A DNA stretch of 46,658 nt, taken from assembly GCF_003287455.1 (NCBI RefSeq), contig NZ_PRLC01000021.1, positions 1-46,658 of the forward strand, read 5' to 3'. This document shows positions 39,765 through 46,658 of this stretch, piece after piece. The stretch is from Faecalibacterium hattorii. Its GTDB lineage: Bacteria > Bacillota > Clostridia > Oscillospirales > Ruminococcaceae. The notes under the pieces were generated by a model that saw only the letters and a list, made by a program, of their open reading frames with translations, did not search any database and was not told where the DNA came from. The translations under genes and the position numbers were made by a program. How positions within the stretch are numbered: the stretch's first letter is position 1; each line of letters starts with the position of its first letter.

Positions 39765-40772
39765 TTATTCGTAGTCGATGGGCAGGGTGGGCAGACCGTT
39801 CAGCTCCAGCCCGGCGGTGTGGCCGGCGATGTACTGGTAGTAGCCTTGGGCTGCGATCATGGCACCGTTGTCGCCGCAGAACTTCAGCTCCGGTAAGTAG
39901 ACCTTGGCCCCAAGCTTCTGGGCCCCATCGTTGACCAGTTGGCGCAGACGGCCGTTGGCGGCTACGCCCCCCGCAAGGCAGACCTGCTTCGCCCCGGTGT
40001 CGGCGGCGGCGAGGAGCAGCTTTTCGGCAAGGATGCCCGCGATCCGCTCTTGGAAGCTGGCCGCGAGGTCGGGCACGTTGACTTCCGTGCCCTTCATCTG
40101 GGCCTGATTCACTTCGTTCAGCACGGCGGTCTTCAGGCCGGAGAAGCTGACGTTGTACTTGCCCTCTACGTGGGGCACCGGCAGGCGGTAGGCCTTGGGG
40201 TTGCCGGTCTTGGCGGCGTTGGCCACGCTGGGCCCGCCGGGGTAGGGGAGACCCAGCGTCCGGGCCACCTTGTCAAAGGCCTCGCCCGCCGCATCATCGA
40301 CAGTGTGGCCGAGGATGTGGTAGTGGGTGTAGTCCTGCACTTCCACGATGTGACTGTGGCCGCCGGAGGCCACAAGGCAGAGGAAGGGCGGCTTCAGCTC
40401 CGGGTGGGTCAGGTAGAGGGCGGCGATGTGGCCCCGCAGATGGTGCACGGGGACCAGCGGCTTGTCTGCCGAATAGGCCAGCCCCTTGGCGAAGTTCACC
40501 CCCACCAGAACGGCCCCGATGAGGCCGGGCGCAAAGGTCACGGCCACGGCATCCACGTCGTCGATGGTCTTGCCCGCGTCCAGCAGGGCCTTTTTCACGG
40601 TGGCGCTGATGAACTCGCAGTGGCGGCGGCTGGCGATCTCCGGCACGACGCCGCCGTACAGCGCCTGTTCCTTCACGCTGGTGGAGATGACGTTGCTCAG
40701 CAGCTTCCGTCCGTCCTCCACAAGGGCTGCGGCGGTCTCGTCGCAGGTGGATTCGATTCCTAATACGATCAT
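39765..40772 (-). CDS. tsaD: tRNA N6-adenosine threonylcarbamoyltransferase
   Basis: TsaD, 335 residues, transfers the threonylcarbamoyl group to A37 of ANN-decoding tRNAs with TsaB and TsaE. The N-terminus MIVLGIESTCDETAAALVED, the metal-binding HHLRGHIAA, the ASGGHSH motif, and GEAFDKVARTLGLPYPGGP are diagnostic, as is LAGGVAANGRLR with FCGDNGAMIA at the end. It starts three bases after the polA stop, so polA and tsaD are cotranscribed. Confidence 0.97.
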   Translation of the reverse strand: MIVLGIESTCDETAAALVEDGRKLLSNVISTSVKEQALYGGVVPEIASRRHCEFISATVKKALLDAGKTIDDVDAVAVTFAPGLIGAVLVGVNFAKGLAYSADKPLVPVHHLRGHIAALYLTHPELKPPFLCLVASGGHSHIVEVQDYTHYHILGHTVDDAAGEAFDKVARTLGLPYPGGPSVANAAKTGNPKAYRLPVPHVEGKYNVSFSGLKTAVLNEVNQAQMKGTEVNVPDLAASFQERIAGILAEKLLLAAADTGAKQVCLAGGVAANGRLRQLVNDGAQKLGAKVYLPELKFCGDNGAMIAAQGYYQYIAGHTAGLELNGLPTLPIDYE

Positions 40773-40775
40773 GAT

Positions 40776-43343
40776 TCAGTGGGCCTCCAGCCAGTTTTTG
40801 CCGATGTGGACGTCGGTGCTCAGGGGCACGGCGTACTGCACACAGCCTTCCATCTCTTCCCGCAGGATGGCGGCGGCCTTTTCGGCCTCCGCTTCCGGTG
40901 CCTCCACGATCAGCTCATCGTGGACGGTCAGGATGAGACGGCTCTCCATTTTTTCGTCCCGCAGCCGCCGCCAGACCCGCACCATGGCCAGCTTGATGAC
41001 GTCCGCTGCGGTGCCTTGGATGGGGGTGTTGCGGGCCATCCGCTCGCCGCTGGCCCGGATGTTGTGGTTGGTGCTGGTCAGCTCCGGCAGGGCGCGGCGG
41101 CGTCCGAACAGGGTGGAGACGTAGCCGCAGGCCCGCGCGTCGGCGATGGTCTTGTCCATATAGCCGCTCACCTTGGGAAAAGCGGCCAGATAGCTCTTGA
41201 GGAAGGCGTCGGCCTCTTTCACCGACACGCCGATGTCCTTGGAAAGGCTGTAGGCACCCTTGCCGTACATGATGCCGAAGTTGATGGCCTTGGCCGAGGA
41301 GCGGATGCGGGGCGAGACCTGATCCGGCGGCAGATTGTAGATCCGGGCCGCCGTGGAGCGGTGGATGTCCTCGCCGGAGAGGAAGGCGTGCTGCATGTGT
41401 TCGTCGCCGGTGACATGGGCGAGGATGCGCAGCTCGATCTGGCTGTAGTCGGCGTCCACCAGCACCCAGCCGGGCTTCGCGATGAAATAGGCCCGGAGCT
41501 GGCTGCCCAGCTCGGTGCGGATGGGGATGTTCTGCAGGTTGGGGTTGTCGGAGGAAAGGCGGCCCGTCCGGGCCTCGGTCTGGTTGAACCGGGTGTGGAC
41601 CCGGTCATCCTCGCCCATGACCTTCAAAAGCCCTTCCACATAGGTGGAATTCAGCTTTTGGTAGGCGCGGTACTGCAAAATGTCCTCCACCAGCGGGTAG
41701 TCCCGCAGGGCTTCCAGCGTTTCTGCGTCGGTGGACCAGCCGCGCTGGGTCTTTTTGCCGTGGGGGAGGCCCATGGTGTCGAAGAGCATTTCGCCCAGTT
41801 GCTTGGGGCTGTTGGGGTTGAAGCTGGTGCTGCCGGTCTCCATCTGGATGCGGGCCAGCACCTGCGAAAGCTCGGTGCGCATCCGCAGCCCGAACTCCTC
41901 GATGCCCTGCCGGTCCACAAGGATGCCGGTGCGGGTCATGTCGGCCAGCACCTGTGCCAGCGGGAATTCGATCTCGTTGTAGAGCTTGTCCTCGCCCAGC
42001 GCGGTGATCTCGGCCTTCATCTTGGCGAACAGGTCGGCAAGGCCGCCTGCGTCGGGCCACGCCTCACAGGTGAAGGCGGCCTTGGCGCGGTAGCTGGTCA
42101 GCAGCTCGGTGACCTGATACTTGGAGGCCGAGGCGTCCAGCAGGTAGGCAGCCAGCTTGCCGTCCCAGACGATGCTGCTGCCCCAGCCGCCGTGGGCCAT
42201 GGCCAGCGCGTAGAGGGGAGCGGAGTCGAAGACGTCCAGCGTCACGCCGGGGGCGTCCAGCAGCTGCACCAGCGCGCCGCTGTTCAGGGGGTAGACGGTG
42301 CTGCCCTGCACGGCGTACCACGCTTCCGGCTGCAAAACGACATTTTTCACGCCCGCGCGGCCCATGACGGCGGGGCGGGTGGCCACCAGATAATGTCCGG
42401 CGGGGGTTTCGGGCAGCTGGGAGACGGTGCCCTCCAGCGTGGGGACCTCTTCGGGCCCGGCCTCCGGGGCTACGCCGTCCAGCCCGAACCGGGGGATGAG
42501 GCTGTGGAGCTCCAGCTCCTGCATCAGCCGCACGGCGGCGGCCTTGTTTCCTTCGCCGACCTTGTAAGCCCCCTCGGCGGTGTCGATGGGCGCATCGGTG
42601 CGGATGGTGCCGAGCACATGGCTCAGTTCCGCATCGGCCCGGCACTCCAGCAGGTGTTCCCGCTGCTTGGGCTTGATGATCTTATCGTCGAGGTTGGCGT
42701 AGACGTTTTCCAGCGTGCCGAACCTCTGCACAAGGGCGAGGGCGGTCTTTTCGCCGATGCCCCGCACGCCGGGGATGTTGTCGGACGCATCGCCCATCAG
42801 GCTCTTCACCTCGATGAGCTGCCTCGGCTGGATGCCGTACTTTTCCTCGATGGCGGCCACATCCATGGCCACGGTCTTGCTGCGGCCCAGCGCCGTGGTA
42901 GCCAGCAGCACGGTGGTGGTCTCGCTTACCAGCTGCAGGCTGTCGCGGTCTCCCGTGGCAAGGAAGCAGTCGTCCTTCCGGGCGTCACAGGCAGCGGCCA
43001 GTGTGCCGAGGATGTCGTCGGCCTCCCAGCCTTCGGCGGTGACCTGCCGGTAGCCGAGGTCGGTCAGGAGCTCCTTCAGCACCGGCATCTGCTGGGCCAG
43101 CTCGTCAGGCATCCCGTGGCGGGTGGCCTTGTAGCCGTCGTACATCTTGTGGCGGAAGGTGGGGGCTTTGAGGTCGAATGCCACGGCGACCTCGTCCGGG
43201 GAGCACTCCTTGAGCAGGGAGTTCAGAATATTCAGAAAGCCGAAAATGGCGTTGGTATAGCGGCCGTCCTTGGTGGTCAGCAGCTTGATGCCGAAAAAGG
43301 CGCGGTTGGCAATGCTGTTGCCGTCAATGACCAGTAAACGCAT
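40776..43343 (-). CDS. polA: DNA polymerase I
   Basis: 855 residues. The 5'-3' exonuclease domain (LLVIDGNSIANRAFF, EADDILGTLA, LATGDRDSLQL, SLMGDASDNIPGV) and the polymerase domain (VLVDADYSQIELRILAHVTG, RSSAKAINFGIMYGKG, LILTVHDELIVEAPEA) are complete. Between them (about 300-440) the 3'-5' exonuclease fold is present only in outline: the DTET-type motif I is absent, so proofreading is probably lost. Start ATG 43343 follows GGAGG; an upstream ATG at 43373 lies before that site. A TATACT -10 box is at 43381-43386 on the minus strand. Function: gap filling, primer removal and repair. Confidence 0.96.
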   Translation of the reverse strand: MRLLVIDGNSIANRAFFGIKLLTTKDGRYTNAIFGFLNILNSLLKECSPDEVAVAFDLKAPTFRHKMYDGYKATRHGMPDELAQQMPVLKELLTDLGYRQVTAEGWEADDILGTLAAACDARKDDCFLATGDRDSLQLVSETTTVLLATTALGRSKTVAMDVAAIEEKYGIQPRQLIEVKSLMGDASDNIPGVRGIGEKTALALVQRFGTLENVYANLDDKIIKPKQREHLLECRADAELSHVLGTIRTDAPIDTAEGAYKVGEGNKAAAVRLMQELELHSLIPRFGLDGVAPEAGPEEVPTLEGTVSQLPETPAGHYLVATRPAVMGRAGVKNVVLQPEAWYAVQGSTVYPLNSGALVQLLDAPGVTLDVFDSAPLYALAMAHGGWGSSIVWDGKLAAYLLDASASKYQVTELLTSYRAKAAFTCEAWPDAGGLADLFAKMKAEITALGEDKLYNEIEFPLAQVLADMTRTGILVDRQGIEEFGLRMRTELSQVLARIQMETGSTSFNPNSPKQLGEMLFDTMGLPHGKKTQRGWSTDAETLEALRDYPLVEDILQYRAYQKLNSTYVEGLLKVMGEDDRVHTRFNQTEARTGRLSSDNPNLQNIPIRTELGSQLRAYFIAKPGWVLVDADYSQIELRILAHVTGDEHMQHAFLSGEDIHRSTAARIYNLPPDQVSPRIRSSAKAINFGIMYGKGAYSLSKDIGVSVKEADAFLKSYLAAFPKVSGYMDKTIADARACGYVSTLFGRRRALPELTSTNHNIRASGERMARNTPIQGTAADVIKLAMVRVWRRLRDEKMESRLILTVHDELIVEAPEAEAEKAAAILREEMEGCVQYAVPLSTDVHIGKNWLEAH

Positions 43344-43439
43344 GGGCGATTTTCCTCCGATCCATAATTTCACACCTTACAGTATAGCACAAAATCGCAG
43401 GGATCGGAGGGATATTTGAAAATTTTCAGGGAGTTTTCC

Positions 43440-43628
43440 TTATTCCGAGACCGTGATCGCCGAGACGGGGCAATTCTGCGCCGCGTCGATGGCGGCGGGG
43501 ACCAGTTCGCCGGGGAGTTCGCCGGGCTGGGCCACGGCCAGCGTGCCCTCCATGGAGAACACCTCCGGGCAGATACCGGCACACTGGGTGCAGCCGATGC
43601 ACAGGTCAGGGTCAACGAATGCTTTCAT
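43440..43628 (-). CDS. Small [4Fe-4S] ferredoxin
   Basis: 62 residues, starting MKAFVDPDLCIGCTQCAGIC. The CxxCxxCxxxCP cluster motif and a later NCPVSAI motif fit a single-cluster ferredoxin; the Cys in the third position, where many monocluster proteins have Ala or Asp, leaves one Cys spare. A cytoplasmic electron carrier with no dedicated partner next to it. GGAGGT lies seven bases before ATG 43628. Monocistronic between polA and the ArsC-like gene, which diverges from it. Confidence 0.88.
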   Translation of the reverse strand: MKAFVDPDLCIGCTQCAGICPEVFSMEGTLAVAQPGELPGELVPAAIDAAQNCPVSAITVSE

Positions 43629-43746
43629 AAAACATACCTCCAAACTTCAGTCTGCCGCTAGTCTGCCCGGCGGGGCCGTGAAATATCCCTATGCAACCGG
43701 GCCGGAGTATGATACAATGAAAAGAGACTTTTGGGAGGACAAACGC

Positions 43747-44088
43747 ATGAACATCCAGATCTTCGGCACGAGCAAGTGCTTCGATACCAAAAAGGCCCAG
43801 CGCTACTTCAAGGAGCGGGGCATCCGGTTCCAGATGATCGACCTGAAGGAAAAGGAGATGAGCCGCGGCGAGTTCGAGAACGTCGCCCGCGCGCTGGGCG
43901 GCTGGGAACAGATGGTGGACCCGGCGGCCAAGGACAAGCAGACCCTCGCCCTGCTGGACGCCCTCGTGGACTGGCAGAAGGAGGATAAGCTCTTCGAGAA
44001 CCAACAGCTCTTCAAGACGCCCATCGTCCGCAACGGCCGCAAAGCCACCGTGGGCTATCAGCCGGATGTCTGGAAAACGTGGGAATAA
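43747..44088 (+). CDS. ArsC/Spx-family thioredoxin-fold protein
   Basis: 113 residues, starting MNIQIFGTSKCFDTKKAQRY. The single Cys in SKCFDTKKAQ corresponds to the active Cys of the ArsC-like family; KTPIVRNGRKATVGYQPD is the conserved C-terminal block. The second Cys of Spx-type CxxC is absent. A true arsenate reductase role is uncertain: no arsR or arsB is near, and many such proteins are annotated only by fold. GGGAGG lies before ATG 43747. Divergent from the ferredoxin gene. Confidence 0.75.
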   Translation: MNIQIFGTSKCFDTKKAQRYFKERGIRFQMIDLKEKEMSRGEFENVARALGGWEQMVDPAAKDKQTLALLDALVDWQKEDKLFENQQLFKTPIVRNGRKATVGYQPDVWKTWE

Positions 44089-44122
44089 AACGCGCTTTCA
44101 CAAAAAATCCACTCCCCGGATT

Positions 44123-44151
44123 TTGCACTTCGGGGCAAAACGTGGTATACT
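44123..44151 (+). promoter_or_regulatory. Promoter of the anchored low-complexity-tail protein
   Basis: TTGCAC (44123-44128), 17 bases, TATACT (44146-44151), 49 bases before the start codon. Confidence 0.7.
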
Positions 44152-44200
44152 AAGACCCGGTATGACCGACTACAGTCCAATTTAGGAGACGAAAATCAAG

Positions 44201-45124
44201 ATGAAAACCTATATGACCCCGGAAGAACACGCCCGGCTTCACCGCCGCCGTGCCCGTCAGGCCCTTGGCCTGTTGGTGGCAGTGCTGGTGCTGGTGGGCG
44301 CGGTCACCGTGGTGCGCGCGGGTGTGCGCACCGTGGCAAAGCTGTTTGACGATACCCAGCAGCGGCAGGAATACGAGGATGAGCTGGAAGGCCTTGTCCT
44401 CTTCGACCCCGTGCCCTTCGACGGCATTGAGAACATCGACGACCTGACCCTCCGCGAAGCGGCGGTCTGGGGCTGCGTGTACAGCATTCAGGAGACGCAG
44501 GGCAGTTTCGACAACTACAACACCGACCCCGACACCGAGCAGCTCCTGCTCCCCTCGGTGGATGTGGACGCCTACCTTGCCAAGCTGGTGGGCCCCAGCT
44601 TCAAGATGAACCATAAGACCTTCGAGATGGAGGATATGACCGTCGAGTTCGACGAGACGACCCAGTGCTACAAGATCCCCGTCACCGGCAGTGTGGGCAG
44701 CTACAGCGCCACCGTGACCAAGCTGTTCAAGAAGGACGGTCTGCTCCATGTCACCGTGGGCTACATCCCCACCCAGAGCACCGACGACAGCATCCTGAAC
44801 ACCTTGTCCGACACGCCCACCAAGTATATGGATTATCTGTTCCGCCGCCAGAACGGCAGCTGGTATCTCACCGGCCTGACGGACAGCGAGACCAAGCCCG
44901 AATCCACCGCCGCAGCCGCCTCCGAGCCGGCCCCCATGGCCGAGAGCGAGGTGCAGGACGCCATCCTCGCCGCCGCCGGTGACTCCACCGTCTCTTCCGA
45001 GGCGGCCGCCCCCGCTGAGTCCGCGGCCAGCACCCCGGCGGAGAGCACTCCCGCTGCCGACAGCACCGCTGCGGAAAGCACCGCTGCTTCCGGCGAGGCC
45101 GCTGCGGCGAGCACCGCCGCGTAA
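44201..45124 (+). CDS. Membrane-anchored protein with Ala/Ser/Glu-rich tail
   Basis: 307 residues. A basic start (HARLHRRRARQ) and one membrane span (about 21-43, LGLLVAVLVLVGAVTVV) lead into an external domain of about 190 residues with no family I recognise (FDGIENIDDLTLREAAVWGC, then YKIPVTGSVGSYSATVTKLF). The last 75 residues are almost only Ala, Ser, Thr, Glu and Pro, like the tail of the S41 protease at 20998. GGAGA precedes ATG 44201. Probably a surface-exposed protein with a flexible stalk through the wall; function unknown. Confidence 0.65.
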   Translation: MKTYMTPEEHARLHRRRARQALGLLVAVLVLVGAVTVVRAGVRTVAKLFDDTQQRQEYEDELEGLVLFDPVPFDGIENIDDLTLREAAVWGCVYSIQETQGSFDNYNTDPDTEQLLLPSVDVDAYLAKLVGPSFKMNHKTFEMEDMTVEFDETTQCYKIPVTGSVGSYSATVTKLFKKDGLLHVTVGYIPTQSTDDSILNTLSDTPTKYMDYLFRRQNGSWYLTGLTDSETKPESTAAAASEPAPMAESEVQDAILAAAGDSTVSSEAAAPAESAASTPAESTPAADSTAAESTAASGEAAAASTAA

Positions 45125-45144
45125 GGCAAACCGCAGAAACAAAA

Positions 45145-45200
45145 CACCACCCCGGCTCCAAGGCGCTTGCAGCGCCCGGAACCGGGGTGGTTCTGCTTTA
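45145..45200. terminator. Terminator between converging genes
   Basis: ACCACCCCGG (45146-45155) pairs with CCGGGGTGGT (45182-45191), with an inner GGCGC/GCGCC hairpin. T-rich downstream on + and AAAACA (TGTTTT on minus) on the other side, so it likely serves both strands. Confidence 0.7.
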
Positions 45201-45207
45201 TGGGAGA

Positions 45208-46206
45208 TCATTTCAGATCGAACCGCACCACGACCAGCCGATACCACAAATAGGGGATCATGTTCCAGATCATCCACACCTCCATGAGCAGGTAGTGGGG
45301 CAGGTCCTTCAGCCGGAAGGGGCGCTTGCCGAGGTTGCCGGAGCGGAGCAGGTCGAAGGCTTCGTGCATCCCCTTGTCCCATGCGCTGCCGAAGCCCTGC
45401 TTGTGGAACTTGTAACACTTGAGCAGATAGCCCAGCGCCAGCGGGAGAAAGTTGACGATCAGCATCAGCAGCGGCTCGTTCTTGAGCGGGAGCAGGATGC
45501 TGTTGCGGCCGCTCTGCTGGCTCTTGAAGGCGTTATACTTGACCGCACCGGTGCTGGCTCCGCAGATGTGGTAGCACTTGGCGGTGGGGCAGAGGATGTT
45601 TTTGTAGCCCGCATTGTTGGCCCGCCAGCTCAGGTCCACATCCTCGAAGTAGGCGAAGAAGTTCTCGTCGAAGCCGCCGATCTCGTCCAGAATGCGCTTG
45701 CGGTAGAGCGCCGCGCCGCCGCACGCCGAGAAGATCCGCTTCTGCTTGGTATAGCGGCTGGCCCGGCGGCCGTCGCCGGTCTTGCAGGCAAAGCCCATCC
45801 ATGTCACATAATCGCCCGCATCGTCGGCCAGCTCCCGGTCAAAGTGACGGATCATCAGGCTTTGCACCGCAAAGATCTTGGGGTCGCTCTCGGCGGCCCG
45901 GATCAGCTCGGCCAGCCATTCCGGCTCGGCGAAGGCGTCGTTGTTGAACAGCACCACGAATTCGCTCTCTGCCCGTGCAATGCCCTGATTGACCGCGTGG
46001 GAAAACCCGGTGTTCCGCCCGTTTTCGATCAGCGTGAAGTTGGGGCGGCTGCAATAGCTGCGGGCCTGTTCCAGACTTTCGTCGGTGGAGCCGTTGTCCA
46101 CCACGATGAGCTGGAAGTCCTGCTCGGTCTGGGCATAGACGGACTCGATGGAGTCCTTCAGCCAGCCCTTGCCGTTGATGTTGGGGATGACGATGGTTGC
46201 TTTCAT
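45208..46206 (-). CDS. Family 2 glycosyltransferase (rhamnosyltransferase-like)
   Basis: 332 residues. A GT-A fold enzyme: N-terminal ATIVIPNINGKGWLKDSIES, the nucleotide-binding IVVDNGSTDES, the DXD-equivalent FNNDA, and the acceptor-side GGAALYRKRILDEIGGFDEN with FAYFEDVDLSWRAN. The C-terminal 90 residues contain two hydrophobic stretches that may touch the membrane. It most resembles enzymes that extend surface polysaccharides with rhamnose or similar sugars, but donor and acceptor cannot be read. GGAG precedes ATG 46206. Monocistronic. Confidence 0.88.
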   Translation of the reverse strand: MKATIVIPNINGKGWLKDSIESVYAQTEQDFQLIVVDNGSTDESLEQARSYCSRPNFTLIENGRNTGFSHAVNQGIARAESEFVVLFNNDAFAEPEWLAELIRAAESDPKIFAVQSLMIRHFDRELADDAGDYVTWMGFACKTGDGRRASRYTKQKRIFSACGGAALYRKRILDEIGGFDENFFAYFEDVDLSWRANNAGYKNILCPTAKCYHICGASTGAVKYNAFKSQQSGRNSILLPLKNEPLLMLIVNFLPLALGYLLKCYKFHKQGFGSAWDKGMHEAFDLLRSGNLGKRPFRLKDLPHYLLMEVWMIWNMIPYLWYRLVVVRFDLK

Positions 46207-46240
46207 AAATGCGCTCCTGCAAAGTTTCGATTTCGGGGCA

Positions 46241-46249
46241 AGTATACCA
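46241..46249 (-). promoter_or_regulatory. Extended -10 promoter of the glycosyltransferase gene
   Basis: On the minus strand TGGTATACT gives an extended -10 (TATACT at 46241-46246) 35 bases before the start; no clear -35 box. Confidence 0.5.
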
Positions 46250-46317
46250 TATTTGCAGGAGAAATGGAATAGGTGAGTCGGGGCGGCCTCTTTCGACCGT
46301 AAGCAAGCATCCTCGCT

Positions 46318-46658
46318 TTTGCCTTCTCTTGCGCAGTGCTAAACAAAGGCGCAGGGTCCCCTCTGCCGGGCTCGCCCTCTCAGGCGCTCCGCGCCAGCTG
46401 TCCTCCCTCTGTCGCATATGCGACATCTCCCTCCGGCCGGAGGGAGTCTTTCCCAAAGGGGGAGCCCTTGGCAAAGGCGTGAAGTCTGAGCGCAGCGCCT
46501 GACGGCTCCCCTTGCGGCAGCAGGGCGTAAAGTATAAAACCGGAAACTTTGCGGACTGCCAAGGCCTCTCACTTTGGGAGAGGTGGCATCGCGAAGCGAT
46601 GACGGAGAGGGCAAGCCCGCTCACGGCGGCGCAGGGCCTAGGTTTAGATCGTGCTTCC
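46318..46658. repeat. Dispersed intergenic repeat, right-edge copy
   Basis: The 452 base gap after the glycosyltransferase gene contains an inverted version of the repeat at 22420-22770, with its core at 46466-46564. It ends in sequence identical to the first 77 bases of the window. No gene is seen. Confidence 0.85.

Noticed and set aside
40779-43337. Open frame of about 850 codons on the + strand opposite polA
   Set aside because: Same shadow effect; polA explains the region and the opposite frame has no domain.

Overview
The window looks like a chromosomal segment of a GC-rich, low-branching Firmicute of the Faecalibacterium / Oscillospiraceae (Ruminococcaceae) type. The basis is the gene content (single-chain clostridial PurL, split PurH with a PurO-type cyclohydrolase, polA without a recognisable proofreading motif, MobV/serine-recombinase elements), strong AGGAGG-type ribosome sites, and the dense structured intergenic repeats. 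The genus is an inference from pattern memory; no 16S gene is present.

Region 1 (1-14.5 kb) is a de novo purine biosynthesis cluster on the + strand: ybaK, then purE-purF-purM-purN-purO-purH(AICAR formyltransferase)-purD-purL-purB. Together these cover PRPP to phosphoribosylamine, most steps to AICAR, and AICAR to IMP. purC, purK, purA and the guanine branch are not in the window. purE is preceded by a structured leader with a 39-codon upstream reading frame whose stop codon lies in the stem-loop of an intrinsic terminator, which looks like an attenuator.

Region 2 (15-23.7 kb) holds rsuA, a PucR/CdaR-type regulator with a strong promoter, and an envelope/division operon: ftsE, ftsX, a coiled-coil M23 peptidase, a 35-residue membrane peptide and a CtpA-type S41 protease. 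rsmA (ksgA) follows. Regions 1 and 2 and the right edge carry a family of 100-400 bp intergenic repeats. One copy has its roughly 100 bp core inverted between short TGCCAAGG inverted repeats, and one copy is a 240 bp tandem duplication.

Region 3 (23.8-38.3 kb) is accessory DNA built around tRNA genes. tRNA-Thr(TGT) is followed by a small island (ribbon-helix-helix-like gene, a deleted DUF4258-like toxin gene, a YgiT-type zinc-finger gene) that ends in a copy of the tRNA 3' end. An AAA helicase-like gene follows. Then tRNA-Tyr(GTA) starts an 11.7 kb integrative and mobilizable element bounded by a 21 bp direct repeat of the tRNA 3' end. It carries a MobV relaxase with an oriT-like site, an SF3/D5-type helicase, a CHC2 zinc-finger primase-like gene, an XRE regulator overlapping a sigma factor, an ECF sigma / anti-sigma pair, two AT-rich exported or membrane proteins, a RelBE-type pair and a large serine recombinase. 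Just outside its right end lies a scrap of a related relE gene, the trace of an earlier element.

Region 4 (38.4-46.7 kb) returns to core genes: tRNA-Pro(CGG) and tRNA-Gln(CTG), a CPBP protease, polA-tsaD, a ferredoxin, an ArsC-like protein, an anchored low-complexity-tailed protein and a family 2 glycosyltransferase. It ends in the same repeat that opens the window.
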